From UBA1161 sp002311745 (GTDB taxonomy: Bacteria > Planctomycetota > Phycisphaerae > Tepidisphaerales > Tepidisphaeraceae), in contig JBEKAB010000016.1 of the NCBI GenBank assembly GCA_050018415.1, positions 22,050-86,049 on the forward strand: a DNA stretch of 64,000 nucleotides, written 5' to 3'. The notes under the pieces were generated by a model that was not told where the DNA came from, did not search any database, and saw only the letters and a list, made by a program, of their open reading frames with translations. The position numbers were made by a program, and so were the translations under genes. Position 1 is the first letter of the stretch, and every line of letters begins with the position of its first letter. Below, in pieces: positions 17,219 through 25,426 of the stretch.

Positions 17219-19527
17219 TCCAGCGTTTGCACATCCTGCGCCCCATGGCCCTGTTTTTGGCCTGGGCCTTTTGGCTGTTCATGCTGTTCGCCCTGGGCAG
17301 CTTCCACGCCAACGACTGGCCCAGCCACGCGGTCTATCCCTATCCGCCCATCCAGAATCTGTGCGGCAGCGTTGGCGCGTTCCTCGCCTATTGGGCCTTT
17401 TTGGCCATCGGCCAGGGTGTGTTCCCTCTGCTGTTTTTCAGCGGCGTGTGCCTGGCGCTGATCATGTATCACGCCCGCTTGAGTGACATTTGGCTGCGCC
17501 TGGCCGGACTGGCCATCCTGTCGATTGCGTTTGCCGCCTTCGTGCACAGTTGCCTGCCCGGCTCGCGATCGGGATTTCCCGAAGGCCACGGCGGATTGAT
17601 CGGCATCACCACCGCGTCGTTCTTGCAGCATCACCTCAACACCCTCGGCACGCGCTTGGTGCTGATGACCGCCATCCTGATCGGCTTGCTCCTGGCGGCG
17701 GATGACCTGGTGCTGGGCGCCCCCAGTTTTGCCGCCGCCGCCTACAGCACCGTCAAGGAGTGCAGGCCAAAAATCAAATTCTCTTTTCCCGCGCTGCCCC
17801 GGCTCCCATCCCTGCCGGGGTTTGTGACGCGCGACGCTAGGGCGGGAAGGCATTCGCGCCAGCCCTCCGGCGACGACGCGGAGGACCAGCCCATCGCCGC
17901 CCAGGACGATTCCGAGGCGCAGCCCGTCCCGACGCCGCCGCCGGCGCCGCGCGGCGACATCATCGTCAAGCTGCCCAACATGATTAAACCTCGGCAGCTC
18001 AGCCCTCCCCCGCCGCCCAAGGAGCTGGGCGAATACCACCTGCCGCCCTGGGACCGCCTGGCCGATGCCGAGCACGGATTCGCCCAGAGCCAGGAAAAAT
18101 TCGTCCGCGAGAAGGCCGCCGTCCTCGAGCAGGCCATGCGCGAGTTCAACATCGAGGCGCGCGTGGTCGAGATCGACACCGGCCCGGTCATCACCATGTA
18201 CGAACTGGAGCTCGCCCCGGGCGTCAAGGGCTCCAGCATCACCGCCCTCTCCAACGACATCATGCGCGCCCTGAAAGCCGAGAGCGTGCGCATCGTCGCC
18301 CCCGTGCCCGGCAAGAACACCGTCGGCATCGAAGCCCCCAACGCCCAAAAAGAGAAGGTGCGCCTCAAGGAACTGATGCAGACCGCCCCCGACGCGACCA
18401 CCAAGATGACCATCCCCCTCTATTTGGGCAAGGACGCCAGCGGCGAGCCGGTCATCAGCGACCTGACGCAGATGCCCCACCTGCTGATCGCCGGAACCAC
18501 CGGCTCGGGCAAGTCCGTCTGCATCAACAGCATCATCATGTCCATCATCTACCAGCAGCGCCCCGACATGGTGAAGATGATCCTGGTCGATCCGAAAATG
18601 GTGGAAATGGCAAGCTTCAAAGAAATCCCGCATTTGATGTGCCCGCTGGTCAACGACGTGGCCCGCGCCACGTGCGTGCTGGAGTGGGCGTGCGAGAAGA
18701 TGGATGAGCGCTACGAATTCCTGGCCGAGGCGGGCGTGCGGAACATCAAGGGATACAACGGCCTCGGGGCCAAGGAACTCATCGAACGCATCAAGCCCGC
18801 CTCGCCCGAAGAAGAAGCGCGGATCCCCAAGCACCTTCCGTACATCGTGATCATCATCGACGAATTGGCGGACCTCATGATGACCAGCGGCAAGGAAGTG
18901 GAAGGGTTCATCGTTCGCCTGGCGCAAAAGTCCCGCGCCGTGGGAATCCACCTGATCGTCGCCACCCAGCGCCCGCAGGCCAACGTCGTGACCGGCCTGA
19001 TCAAGGCCAACATGCCCTGCCGCATCGCCTTCCGCGTCGCCAGCAAGATGGACAGCCGCATCGTCCTGGACCAGAACGGCGCGGATATGCTCCTGGGCCA
19101 AGGCGACCTGCTCTTCGTCCCGCCCGGCGCCAGCAAGCCCATCCGCGGCCAGGGAACCTACATCGACGACCGCGAAATCCGCGAGACCGTCGCCATCCTC
19201 AAGGAGCAGGCCGAAGCCCAGTACGAGCCGGAACTGATGCAGTTCAAGGCCACCGGCACCGTGGACGACGAAGCCACCAAGGACGAACTCTTCGACGATG
19301 CCGTGCGCGTCGTGCTGGAGACGCGTCGCGGCAGCGTCAGCCTCCTGCAGCGTCGCCTCACCATCGGCTACAGCCGCGCCAGCCGCCTCATCGAGGCCAT
19401 GGCCGCCGCCGGAATCGTCGGCAGCTACAAGGGCAGCCAGGCTCGCGAGGCCCTGATCAACCTCGAAGAATGGGAAGCCATGAAAGCGGCGCAGCAGGCC
19501 GATGCGGATACCGGGATGACGGTTTAG
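17215..19527 (+). CDS. ftsK: DNA translocase FtsK/SpoIIIE
   Basis: FtsK pumps DNA at the division septum and helps resolve chromosome dimers. About four transmembrane helices lie in the first 175 residues, then a Pro-rich linker, the alpha-beta motor with Walker A in AGTTGSGKSVCINS and Walker B in VIIIDELADLMM, and a C-terminal winged-helix gamma domain (RRLTIGYSRASRLIEAMAAA). The length of 770 residues is normal for a short-linker FtsK. ATG overlaps the dut stop. Confidence 0.95.
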   Translation: MIQRLHILRPMALFLAWAFWLFMLFALGSFHANDWPSHAVYPYPPIQNLCGSVGAFLAYWAFLAIGQGVFPLLFFSGVCLALIMYHARLSDIWLRLAGLAILSIAFAAFVHSCLPGSRSGFPEGHGGLIGITTASFLQHHLNTLGTRLVLMTAILIGLLLAADDLVLGAPSFAAAAYSTVKECRPKIKFSFPALPRLPSLPGFVTRDARAGRHSRQPSGDDAEDQPIAAQDDSEAQPVPTPPPAPRGDIIVKLPNMIKPRQLSPPPPPKELGEYHLPPWDRLADAEHGFAQSQEKFVREKAAVLEQAMREFNIEARVVEIDTGPVITMYELELAPGVKGSSITALSNDIMRALKAESVRIVAPVPGKNTVGIEAPNAQKEKVRLKELMQTAPDATTKMTIPLYLGKDASGEPVISDLTQMPHLLIAGTTGSGKSVCINSIIMSIIYQQRPDMVKMILVDPKMVEMASFKEIPHLMCPLVNDVARATCVLEWACEKMDERYEFLAEAGVRNIKGYNGLGAKELIERIKPASPEEEARIPKHLPYIVIIIDELADLMMTSGKEVEGFIVRLAQKSRAVGIHLIVATQRPQANVVTGLIKANMPCRIAFRVASKMDSRIVLDQNGADMLLGQGDLLFVPPGASKPIRGQGTYIDDREIRETVAILKEQAEAQYEPELMQFKATGTVDDEATKDELFDDAVRVVLETRRGSVSLLQRRLTIGYSRASRLIEAMAAAGIVGSYKGSQAREALINLEEWEAMKAAQQADADTGMTV

Positions 19528-19670
19528 CCCGGATTATTCACCGCCGAGAGCGCATTGTCTTCTGGCGTATTTATCCGCGGCCTTCCCCTTTGGGTTGCGG
19601 GCGCGGCCCGCGCCGCGGCCCTCCGCGCCTCTGCGGTTGCACTTGATATTTTTCACCCAGTCGTATCGGC

Positions 19671-20087
19671 TTAGAGTTTCTTCAGGGCGGCCGCGGCCTT
19701 GGCCGCGTCGCGGGCGGTGTCGAAACCGAAATACGCGACGAAATTCCCGCCGGCCTTGAGGGCCGACACGCCGCGCAGGTTTACGCCCGTTTGCGCGATG
19801 GCCTTGGTCATGCGCGCCCCGCCGCCGGCGCGGTTGGGCCCTTCCACGCGGAGCGTCGCCACGTCCGACGGTTTCACGCGCACTGTCCGGGCCGCCCGTT
19901 GTGCCTTGGCTCCCTTGATCGGCGTCACGTAGACGACCCCTTTGCCGCGCTTGCCTTCGCGCCGCGCGATGACGCAGTCCAGGTTTATTCCGCCTTGGGC
20001 CAACGCCGTCAGGACGCGCGCCAAACTCCCTGACCGATCCGGGATGTGGGCCGACCACACTTTTGCCTTCGTGATCTTCAGCTTCAT
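19671..20087 (-). CDS. Tandem ACT-domain protein
   Basis: The 138-residue protein contains two ACT-like repeats: an N-terminal one (VWSAHIPDRSGSLARVLTAL then GGINLDC) and a C-terminal one (VEGPNRAGGGARMTKAIAQT then GVNLRGVSA). ACT pairs bind amino acids and usually act as regulators. I chose the start at MKLKITKA because the upstream 17 codons run toward the tRNA fragment and GGAGGCACCC precedes this ATG. It is the last core-genome gene before the integrated element. Confidence 0.8.
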   Translation of the reverse strand: MKLKITKAKVWSAHIPDRSGSLARVLTALAQGGINLDCVIARREGKRGKGVVYVTPIKGAKAQRAARTVRVKPSDVATLRVEGPNRAGGGARMTKAIAQTGVNLRGVSALKAGGNFVAYFGFDTARDAAKAAAALKKL

Positions 20088-20130
20088 GGGTGCCTCCTTC
20101 GGCTGATGAGAAATGTCGTGGAAGATGCAA

Positions 20131-20174
20131 TGCGCCATGTAGGACTTGAACCTACAACCCGCTGATTAAGAGTC
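20131..20174 (-). other. Attachment site: 3' part of tRNA-Lys(CTT), left edge of the integrated element
   Basis: Read on the minus strand, this stretch contains an anticodon loop CTCTTAA, the 3' half of the anticodon stem (TCAGC), a T-arm GTAGG-TTCAAGT-CCTAC, and the acceptor 3' strand ATGGCGC plus discriminator A. The 5' half of the tRNA is absent: upstream bases do not pair with TCAGC as GCTGA and show no D-arm. This is the expected scar of a tyrosine-recombinase element that inserted into the 3' end of tRNA-Lys. The intact tRNA should lie at the other end of the element, outside this window. Confidence 0.8.
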
Positions 20175-20220
20175 GCTTCCGGCGACCGCCGAAAAACCCA
20201 AGAATCCCTCGGATTTTTCA

Positions 20221-20269
20221 GCATTTTATCAAATGCCAAGGTGATTGCAAAACCGTATGTACGGTTTTG
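20221..20269. repeat. Palindromes just inside the element's left end
   Basis: The stretch 20175-20382 has no gene. It contains GCATTT-TATC-AAATGC (20221-20236) and a perfect 10-base inverted repeat CAAAACCGTA/TACGGTTTTG (20248-20257 and 20260-20269). Their position next to the attachment site suggests arm-type binding sites for an integrase or excisionase, but a hairpin with another role is equally possible. Confidence 0.45.
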
Positions 20270-20382
20270 AGGATTTACAAGGACTTACAGCAGGGCGCGA
20301 GGGCGCAAAGCCGTACGGATTTTGGGGCTCCTCGCCCACAGACAATAGCGCAATGTGGATTGCGACAATATAACTTACATGA

Positions 20383-20487
20383 TCAGCTCTGTGCTTGCGC
20401 TGAAGTGCCGAATAAGCGGTGCAGGCAGGCGGGATGATAATCCATACCTTCCCGGGCTTCGTGCGGGCATATGCGACAGGTCGCCAT
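20383..20487 (-). pseudogene. hipT: HipT kinase remnant (N-terminal 34 codons only)
   Basis: After hipS on the minus strand, a short frame begins with ATG at 20487 and includes DYHPACLHRLFGTS, which resembles the very start of HipT/HipA-type kinases of the HipBST group (Cys-rich head, then YHPAC..RLFG). It stops at 20383, before any kinase core. The element end follows within 250 bases, so the toxin kinase appears to have been deleted. Confidence 0.6.
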
Positions 20488-20508
20488 ATGGGTGCACTAG
20501 GCGAAGAG

Positions 20509-20877
20509 TCACCCCGCCCTCGCGGATTCGTCAGCCTCGGAGGGCGAAGCCTTATCCGCGTCCTCGATCTCGACAGCGCCGATGCATTCCTTGCATGTCG
20601 CCAGCATCAGGCCGAATGGATCATCCTTGGAAATCTTGAGCTGCTTGGTCGAGAAATCCAGAAGCCAGCCCTCGGGCAGAAGGTTGGCAAAGAAGGGGTG
20701 CAAGCCTGCCGAGTCGTAGGGTTCTTCACGCAATGGAAGCGTGACAGAGATAGGAATTGCACCAGGCGTTTTAAGCCACTGCGAATCGTACTTGAACCGA
20801 GTGCCTCCGCCGGCGACTTCCTCTATGGTACCGACCCGCCGACCAGCCAAGCTGACGATGCCGCGCCTGAGTTTCAC
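20509..20877 (-). CDS. hipS: HipS-like protein (HipA N-terminal subdomain 1)
   Basis: The 122-residue protein matches the detached N-subdomain-1 of HipA found as HipS in tripartite HipBST systems. It shows AGRRVGTIEE, a beta-rich middle (ISVTLPLREEPYDS), and the signature HPFFANLLPEGWLLDF followed by DPFGLMLATCKECIGAVEI. In HipBST, HipS neutralises the HipT kinase. The start is GTG, overlapping the TGA of the upstream hipB-like frame. The C-terminal tail is Asp/Ser/Ala-rich and may be altered. With hipT truncated and hipB broken, it is an orphan. Confidence 0.75.
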   Translation of the reverse strand: MKLRRGIVSLAGRRVGTIEEVAGGGTRFKYDSQWLKTPGAIPISVTLPLREEPYDSAGLHPFFANLLPEGWLLDFSTKQLKISKDDPFGLMLATCKECIGAVEIEDADKASPSEADESARAG

Positions 20878-21119
20878 GATTTGCTCTCGCTTCCACTTGG
20901 GGCATCCACGCAGCCGAGCATCTTGCCGAAAACAGCCAACACCGCGTTTACGGCGTCCGTTCGTAGCGTGAGCTTGCCGCGTTCGAGCTCCGATACGATG
21001 GGAGTGCCGGTTGCGGCCCTTCTGACAGCTACTTACTCTCGATCGGCAAGACATTCCAGCGGGCGACCGATGACCAAGCGAGGGATTGCACCGCCTCTGC
21101 TCAAAGGCTTCAGGGCCAT
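20874..21119 (-). pseudogene. hipB: HipB-like antitoxin gene with an in-frame stop codon
   Basis: The frame starts at ATG 21119, 10 bases after the DUF1580 gene, and reads to LADRE, where TAA occurs at 21033-21035. It then continues in the same frame with a recognisable helix-turn-helix end, GTPIVSELERGKLTLR, and AVNAVLAVFGKMLG, stopping at 20874. HipB regulators normally carry SELERGK directly after the recognition helix. The stop separates the two halves of the HTH, so the product should be non-functional unless readthrough occurs. Confidence 0.65.
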
Positions 21120-21129
21120 GAGAACTCGG

Positions 21130-21468
21130 TCAGATACCAGCTTCCGCCAGTCGTTGGCGCGCGGCTTCAAATTCGCGGGCTCGTCGCGCTGGTGTGCGGA
21201 CGGAGTGGAATGCCCTGTCGCCGCGCTTGGCTGCGGCAATTTCGGCAAAGAAATGCCGCAGGTCGGACTCGGTAGTACATGGCGTCCCTCCCACCCGAAC
21301 CGTTTCCAGAACAACGCCTGCTACGCCTTTGGTGGCCCATCGCCACAGGCAGGTGTAACTGAGCTTGGCGCCGCGCCGCCGGCGGGGTAGCCACCTCAGG
21401 CCTGGAACACTGGAAAGCGGTATCAATTCGCCCGAGCTAGGCTGAAAATCGACGTCAAGGGTACTCAT
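21130..21468 (-). CDS. DUF1580 protein
   Basis: This 112-residue protein matches DUF1580, a small planctomycete family. The middle shows PGLRWLPRRRRGAKLSYTCL and a Trp-rich segment ending GVAGVVLETVRVGGTPCTT, then a C-terminal helix with RHFFAEIAAA. The layout resembles a MerR/excisionase-like winged helix with a wing built on VGGT. The ATG at 21468 has AAGAGG upstream and lies downstream of a strong promoter; the GTG at 21501 would overlap the -10 region and is rejected. It may regulate the element's hip genes or excision; function is inferred only. Confidence 0.75.
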   Translation of the reverse strand: MSTLDVDFQPSSGELIPLSSVPGLRWLPRRRRGAKLSYTCLWRWATKGVAGVVLETVRVGGTPCTTESDLRHFFAEIAAAKRGDRAFHSVRTPARRAREFEAARQRLAEAGI

Positions 21469-21484
21469 GGGGCCCTCTTGAATG

Positions 21485-21496
21485 GGGTATTTACCC
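21485..21496. promoter_or_regulatory. GGGTA-TT-TACCC palindrome at the DUF1580 transcription start
   Basis: A 12-base palindrome GGGTATTTACCC lies immediately downstream of the -10 box and would overlap the transcription start. A similar GGGTA-A-TACCC palindrome lies upstream of the trb promoter (22093-22103), so both may be bound by one regulator. Confidence 0.45.
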
Positions 21497-21503
21497 GGCA
21501 CAC

Positions 21504-21532
21504 AGTATAATTATCGGGGTTAATAAAGTCAA
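21504..21532 (-). promoter_or_regulatory. Sigma-70-like promoter for the DUF1580 gene
   Basis: On the minus strand TTGACT (21527-21532) and TATACT (21504-21509) are separated by 17 bases, close to the sigma-70 consensus. Transcription would begin near 21497, about 30 bases before the chosen ATG at 21468. Confidence 0.7.
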
Positions 21533-21685
21533 CAACGGCTTGCGTGGCCCGATTTCGTCGATGCGGTATTGCATCTATTTGTTTGTGCAAGCAATTAATC
21601 GTAGTTCATAACGTTTCCGACGTTATTGACTTGCATTAGTCGGGGCAAATCATTTATGATTGGGGCATAGCAAGGAGGCACTCAC

Positions 21686-21913
21686 ATGGCACGTCCCCGA
21701 AAATCCCCCGAACTTGAGGCCGAACAGCGGACCTACCGGTTCAACAAGCAGCTTTTCCGCCAGTTCGAGGATGATTGTGCTCGGCACCTGTCCAACCCCA
21801 AGCTGGTCATCGAGGCCCTGATCCTCCATTGGCTGGAGTCCAAGCAAAACGTCCGGATGGCGATCTCCGAGCGCCACCGCGACCGCTTCGGCGTTACCGG
21901 CGGCGAAGATTGA
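21686..21913 (+). CDS. Small ribbon-helix-helix-like protein
   Basis: This 75-residue protein begins MARPRKSPELEAEQRTYRFN and has a helix with FRQFEDDCARHL then LVIEALILHWLES, a pattern like ribbon-helix-helix DNA-binding proteins (a short basic beta strand followed by two helices). A strong ribosome-binding site, AAGGAGG, sits nine bases before the ATG. It is divergent from DUF1580 and lies between the att end and the transfer genes, fitting a regulatory role. I do not recognise a named family. Confidence 0.6.
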   Translation: MARPRKSPELEAEQRTYRFNKQLFRQFEDDCARHLSNPKLVIEALILHWLESKQNVRMAISERHRDRFGVTGGED

Positions 21914-22092
21914 CTGGGCGTAGTTACTCAAAGGATGGCCGTCATGATGACGCTGCGAATCTTGGCCAGTCCGTCGGATTGGACATGATCCGAATAATCC
22001 TCAAACGCGAGCGATAAACCGGCCGGGTCGAATGTGCCGACCTTGGCCGTGCCGCCCTATGGCGCAAGACGGCGAGCTGGAAGCCTGGAATT

Positions 22093-22130
22093 GGGTAATA
22101 CCCATGCAATTGGGTACTAAAGTGGGTACT
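22093..22130. promoter_or_regulatory. GGGTA motif cluster upstream of the trb operon
   Basis: The gap 21914-22323 has no supported gene. It contains GGGTAATACCC (22093-22103), then GGGTACT at 22112 and again at 22124, all upstream of the trb promoter. The motif matches the palindrome at the DUF1580 promoter, suggesting an operator array controlling transfer. Confidence 0.4.
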
Positions 22131-22224
22131 GTACTTCTGCTCGCCTGACCCCGGTGGTGAACCCCGGTCGGCTGCTCATCACGTCTTTCACCGGCTCGAA
22201 AAGAAAAATCCTTCAAAAAATACC

Positions 22225-22253
22225 TTGACTAGCCCCATTGCAAATATTATAGA
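22225..22253 (+). promoter_or_regulatory. Sigma-70-like promoter for trbC and downstream genes
   Basis: TTGACT (22225-22230) and TATAGA (22248-22253) are spaced by 17 bases. The trbC ATG follows 70 bases later, preceded by AAAGGAG. Confidence 0.6.
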
Positions 22254-22323
22254 AGTTAATGATGTTAATAACTGTATATCGGCGCAGTCGGTGCGTTGGG
22301 CTCATTCACAAAGGAGTACCATT

Positions 22324-22659
22324 ATGTCTCGTATCCGATGGTCTGTTCCGCTCCCGGCACTGGCGAGTTGGCTCCTGATTGCCAGTTGGGGCGGGGTAGC
22401 CCACGCGGCGGCCGCTGGCGGCGGTGGAGCGGCTTTGCCCTGGGAGGGCCCGCTGAATCAAATCTTGGCCAGCTTCACGGGCCCGGTGGCCAAGGCCCTG
22501 TGTATTCTGGCGATTGTGGTGCTGGGATTCGGCTTCGCATTCAGCGAGGGCGGCGGGCTGCGCCGCATCCTGGGCCTGCTTCTGGGCGTCTCCATAGCGG
22601 TCACGGCGACCAGCTTTGGCGTGACGTTCTTCGGCTTCGACGGCGGCGCCGGGTGGTGA
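22324..22659 (+). CDS. trbC: TrbC/VirB2-like conjugative pilin
   Basis: TrbC is the major pilin of the P-type secretion system. The 111-residue precursor has a signal segment (about residues 9-28, ending AHAAAA), then two hydrophobic helices (about 48-66 and 76-94) separated by a short loop, the standard VirB2 hairpin. It is the first gene of the rightward trb operon and is followed by trbD after 3 bases. The ATG at 22324 has a clear AAAGGAG; earlier codons overlap the promoter. Confidence 0.85.
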   Translation: MSRIRWSVPLPALASWLLIASWGGVAHAAAAGGGGAALPWEGPLNQILASFTGPVAKALCILAIVVLGFGFAFSEGGGLRRILGLLLGVSIAVTATSFGVTFFGFDGGAGW

Positions 22660-22662
22660 GCC

Positions 22663-22932
22663 ATGGCACGACCGGACGAAATCGAGGGCTACGAAGTGCC
22701 GCTGCACATTGCCCTGACACAACCGATCCTGATGGGCGGTGCGCCGCGGACCTTCGCCATTCTCAACGGGACTCTGGCCCTGGTCATTGGGATGGGATTG
22801 CACCTGTGGTGGCTCGGATTTCCCGCAGGCGCGGCACTGCATGGGGTGGCGGTGCTGATGAGCAAGCGCGATCCCCACTGGTTCGACTTGTTCCGCCGCC
22901 ACCTAAGGCAGCCGACATACCTGGAAACCTGA
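22663..22932 (+). CDS. trbD: TrbD/VirB3-like conjugal transfer protein
   Basis: VirB3-type proteins are short inner-membrane parts of the secretion channel. This 89-residue protein starts with a polar segment containing VPLHIALTQPILMGG, a common VirB3 pattern, followed by one or two membrane helices (about residues 32-65), and ends with a short cytosolic tail. It lies between trbC and the trbE ATPase as in Tn4371-like elements. Confidence 0.85.
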   Translation: MARPDEIEGYEVPLHIALTQPILMGGAPRTFAILNGTLALVIGMGLHLWWLGFPAGAALHGVAVLMSKRDPHWFDLFRRHLRQPTYLET

Positions 22933-22948
22933 AAAAGGGACTTGCGCC

Positions 22949-25426
22949 GTGTGGAGCCTTGGGGAATATCGCCGACGTTTTGGACGCTTGGCCGATCACC
23001 TGCCTTGGGCGGCCTTGATCGGTCCCGGCGTGATTGCCAACAAAGACGGGGGCTTACAGAAAACGATCCGTTTTCGCGGCCCGGACCTGGACAGTTCCAC
23101 CACCTATGAGCTTGTGGCCGCTCGGGCACGGATGAACAACGTCCTTCGACGGCTCGGTTCCAATTGGTGCGTGCACGTGGAGGCCTCGCGACTCTCGGCG
23201 CAGACTTATGCAGCCGGCGAATTCCCCAATGCTGTTGCGGCGATGATTGACCAAGAACGCCGGGACGCCTTCACGTCTGAAGCCCTGCACTTTGAAAGCC
23301 AGTGCTTCATCACCTTCACGTACCTTCCACCTGCCGAGGGAATGACCCGACTGGGCGATTTGTTCATTGAGCGGCCATCCAACGGCAATGGCAAACAGGT
23401 TTCCTACCAGACGTACTACGACCATTTTCTGGGTCAAGTCGACCAGATCGTGAACCTGATGGCGTCGTTCATGCCCGAAGTACATCCGCTCGACGATGGC
23501 GAGACCCTGACATACCTGCACTCGTGCGTTTCTGACCGGAGATTGGCCATCGCCGTGCCGGACGTACCGTTCTACCTGGACGAAATGATTACCGATCGGC
23601 CGCTGGTCGGCGGACTGTCGCCCAGGCTCGGCTCGCTGTTTCTCAAGATGGTCTCCGTCCGCGCCTATGTGAACCGAACGCTTCCCTGTCTCCTGGACCG
23701 GCTGAACGAGCTGCCCATCGAGTACCGCTGGGTCGGGCGATACATGCCGATGGACAAGACCGACGCGACGCGGCATCTGAACAAGCTGCGGCGCCAGTGG
23801 TTCGCCAAGCGCAAGGGGATGATGACGCTCCTCAAGGAAGCGATCACCAAACAGGAGTCCAAGCTGGAGGATTCGGACAGTCTGAACAAGGCCCAGGACG
23901 TGGATGATGCGTTGCAGGAACTCGGCGGGGATCACTGCTCTTTTGGAGATTTCACGCTGACGGTCACGGTTTGGGGCAGGGATGAACAGTCGGCGATTGA
24001 AAAGGCGCGTGCGGTGCAACAGGTGGTCGATGGCGTCGGGCTGGTTTCGGAGATTGAAGATTTCAACGCTGTGCAGGCTTGGCTAGGCAGTTTGCCCGGT
24101 CACGCCTACGCGGACGTGCGCCGGCCGCTGATCTCCTCGCTGAACGTGTGTGACCTCGTGCCTCTGAGTGCCGTTTGGTCCGGGCCGGCGAAATGTGCCC
24201 ATCTCGATGGACCGCCGCTGCTAGTGACGTGCACGAAGGGATCGACTCCTTTCCGCTTGTCGTTGCATCAAGGTGACGTCGGCCACACGATCGTTGCAGG
24301 ACCCACCGGCGCCGGCAAATCCACTCTCCTGAACCTTCTGGCCTGCCAATGGCTGCGGTATCCGGGTGCCAGCGTTTACATCTTCGACAAAGGCGGAAGC
24401 TGCCGGGCGATGACGTTGGCGATGGACGGGGACTTCTACGACCTTGGCGGCGAGGGTGAAGAGATTTGTTTTCAACCCCTGGCCGGTATCGACGATGAAT
24501 CCGAGCTCGCCTGGGCGCAGGATTGGGTGCTAGACCTGCTGCACCGTGAAAAAGCCGAGATTACGCCGGCGACGAAACAGGAACTGTGGGCGGCGCTGGG
24601 CAATCTCGCGTCCATGCCCCAGACACAGCGAACACTCAGCACGCTTCTGGGCTTGGTGCAGGACGCCGCGGTGCGGCAGGCGTTGCGGAGCTACACGCTC
24701 GACGGGCCGCACGGCCGATTGCTGGATGCGAATCAAGATACGCTCAGCGAAGCTGCGGGGGAGCCAAAGGCGCATTGGCAGGCGTTTGAAATGGAACACC
24801 TGATGCACTCGCGCAGCGCGCTGCTGCCGGTGCTGACATACCTGTTCTGGCGATTGGAGAAGCGATTTGACGGCGAGCCTACGCTGATGATTCTCGATGA
24901 AGCGTGGCTGTATCTGACCGAATCCCTGTTTGCGGCAAAGATTCGCGAATGGCTCAAGGTGCTCAGAAAGAAGAACGTGGCCGTGATCTTCGCCACGCAA
25001 AGCCTCTCGGATATCGCTGACAGCGCCATCGCGCCGGCCATAATCGAAAACTGCCCGACGCGCATCTTCCTGCCCAATGGCAACGCGATGGAGGATCGCA
25101 CGCGCGCCGTCTACGAATCGTTCGGCCTGAACGAACGACAGCTTCAGATCCTCCAGCAATCGATCCCCAAGAAGGACTACTACTACCAGAGTCGGGAGGG
25201 CAACCGGCTCTTTGAACTGGGCCTGGGCGATTTGGCGCTGGCGTTTTGTGCCGCCGGAGCGCCGCAGGACCACGCGCGGATTAACAAGGTATTACGTGAC
25301 TATCCGCGCGGGCAATTTGCGGCGGCGTACCTGGAAGATCGGGGACTCGACCATTGGGTGCAGCAATTGAGAACAACGGATCAGGAAGGGAGCAACAATG
25401 AGACCGTCCAAACCGTATCGGCGTAA
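22949..25426 (+). CDS. trbE: TrbE/VirB4 ATPase
   Basis: VirB4 is the large cytoplasmic ATPase that powers pilus assembly and substrate transfer. The 825-residue protein has the CagE/TrbE/VirB N-terminal domain, then a RecA-like motor with Walker A in VAGPTGAGKSTLLN (about residue 450) and Walker B in LMILDEAWLYL (about residue 645), and IFATQSLSD as a further motor motif. The start is GTG. The C-terminus overlaps the next gene by 29 bases. Confidence 0.95.
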   Translation: MWSLGEYRRRFGRLADHLPWAALIGPGVIANKDGGLQKTIRFRGPDLDSSTTYELVAARARMNNVLRRLGSNWCVHVEASRLSAQTYAAGEFPNAVAAMIDQERRDAFTSEALHFESQCFITFTYLPPAEGMTRLGDLFIERPSNGNGKQVSYQTYYDHFLGQVDQIVNLMASFMPEVHPLDDGETLTYLHSCVSDRRLAIAVPDVPFYLDEMITDRPLVGGLSPRLGSLFLKMVSVRAYVNRTLPCLLDRLNELPIEYRWVGRYMPMDKTDATRHLNKLRRQWFAKRKGMMTLLKEAITKQESKLEDSDSLNKAQDVDDALQELGGDHCSFGDFTLTVTVWGRDEQSAIEKARAVQQVVDGVGLVSEIEDFNAVQAWLGSLPGHAYADVRRPLISSLNVCDLVPLSAVWSGPAKCAHLDGPPLLVTCTKGSTPFRLSLHQGDVGHTIVAGPTGAGKSTLLNLLACQWLRYPGASVYIFDKGGSCRAMTLAMDGDFYDLGGEGEEICFQPLAGIDDESELAWAQDWVLDLLHREKAEITPATKQELWAALGNLASMPQTQRTLSTLLGLVQDAAVRQALRSYTLDGPHGRLLDANQDTLSEAAGEPKAHWQAFEMEHLMHSRSALLPVLTYLFWRLEKRFDGEPTLMILDEAWLYLTESLFAAKIREWLKVLRKKNVAVIFATQSLSDIADSAIAPAIIENCPTRIFLPNGNAMEDRTRAVYESFGLNERQLQILQQSIPKKDYYYQSREGNRLFELGLGDLALAFCAAGAPQDHARINKVLRDYPRGQFAAAYLEDRGLDHWVQQLRTTDQEGSNNETVQTVSA

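Noticed and set aside
17035..19101. Long open frame on the minus strand opposite ftsK
   Set aside because: It is the shadow of a GC-rich gene with every FtsK motif on the plus strand; the minus frame is His/Gln/Gly-rich without domains.
20131..20174. Functional tRNA-Lys gene
   Set aside because: The 5' acceptor strand, D-arm and 5' anticodon stem are absent, so only an attachment-site fragment is present.
20419..21390. 323-residue plus-strand frame over the hip region
   Set aside because: The minus strand carries recognisable HipS and DUF1580 sequences; the plus frame is compositionally a shadow.
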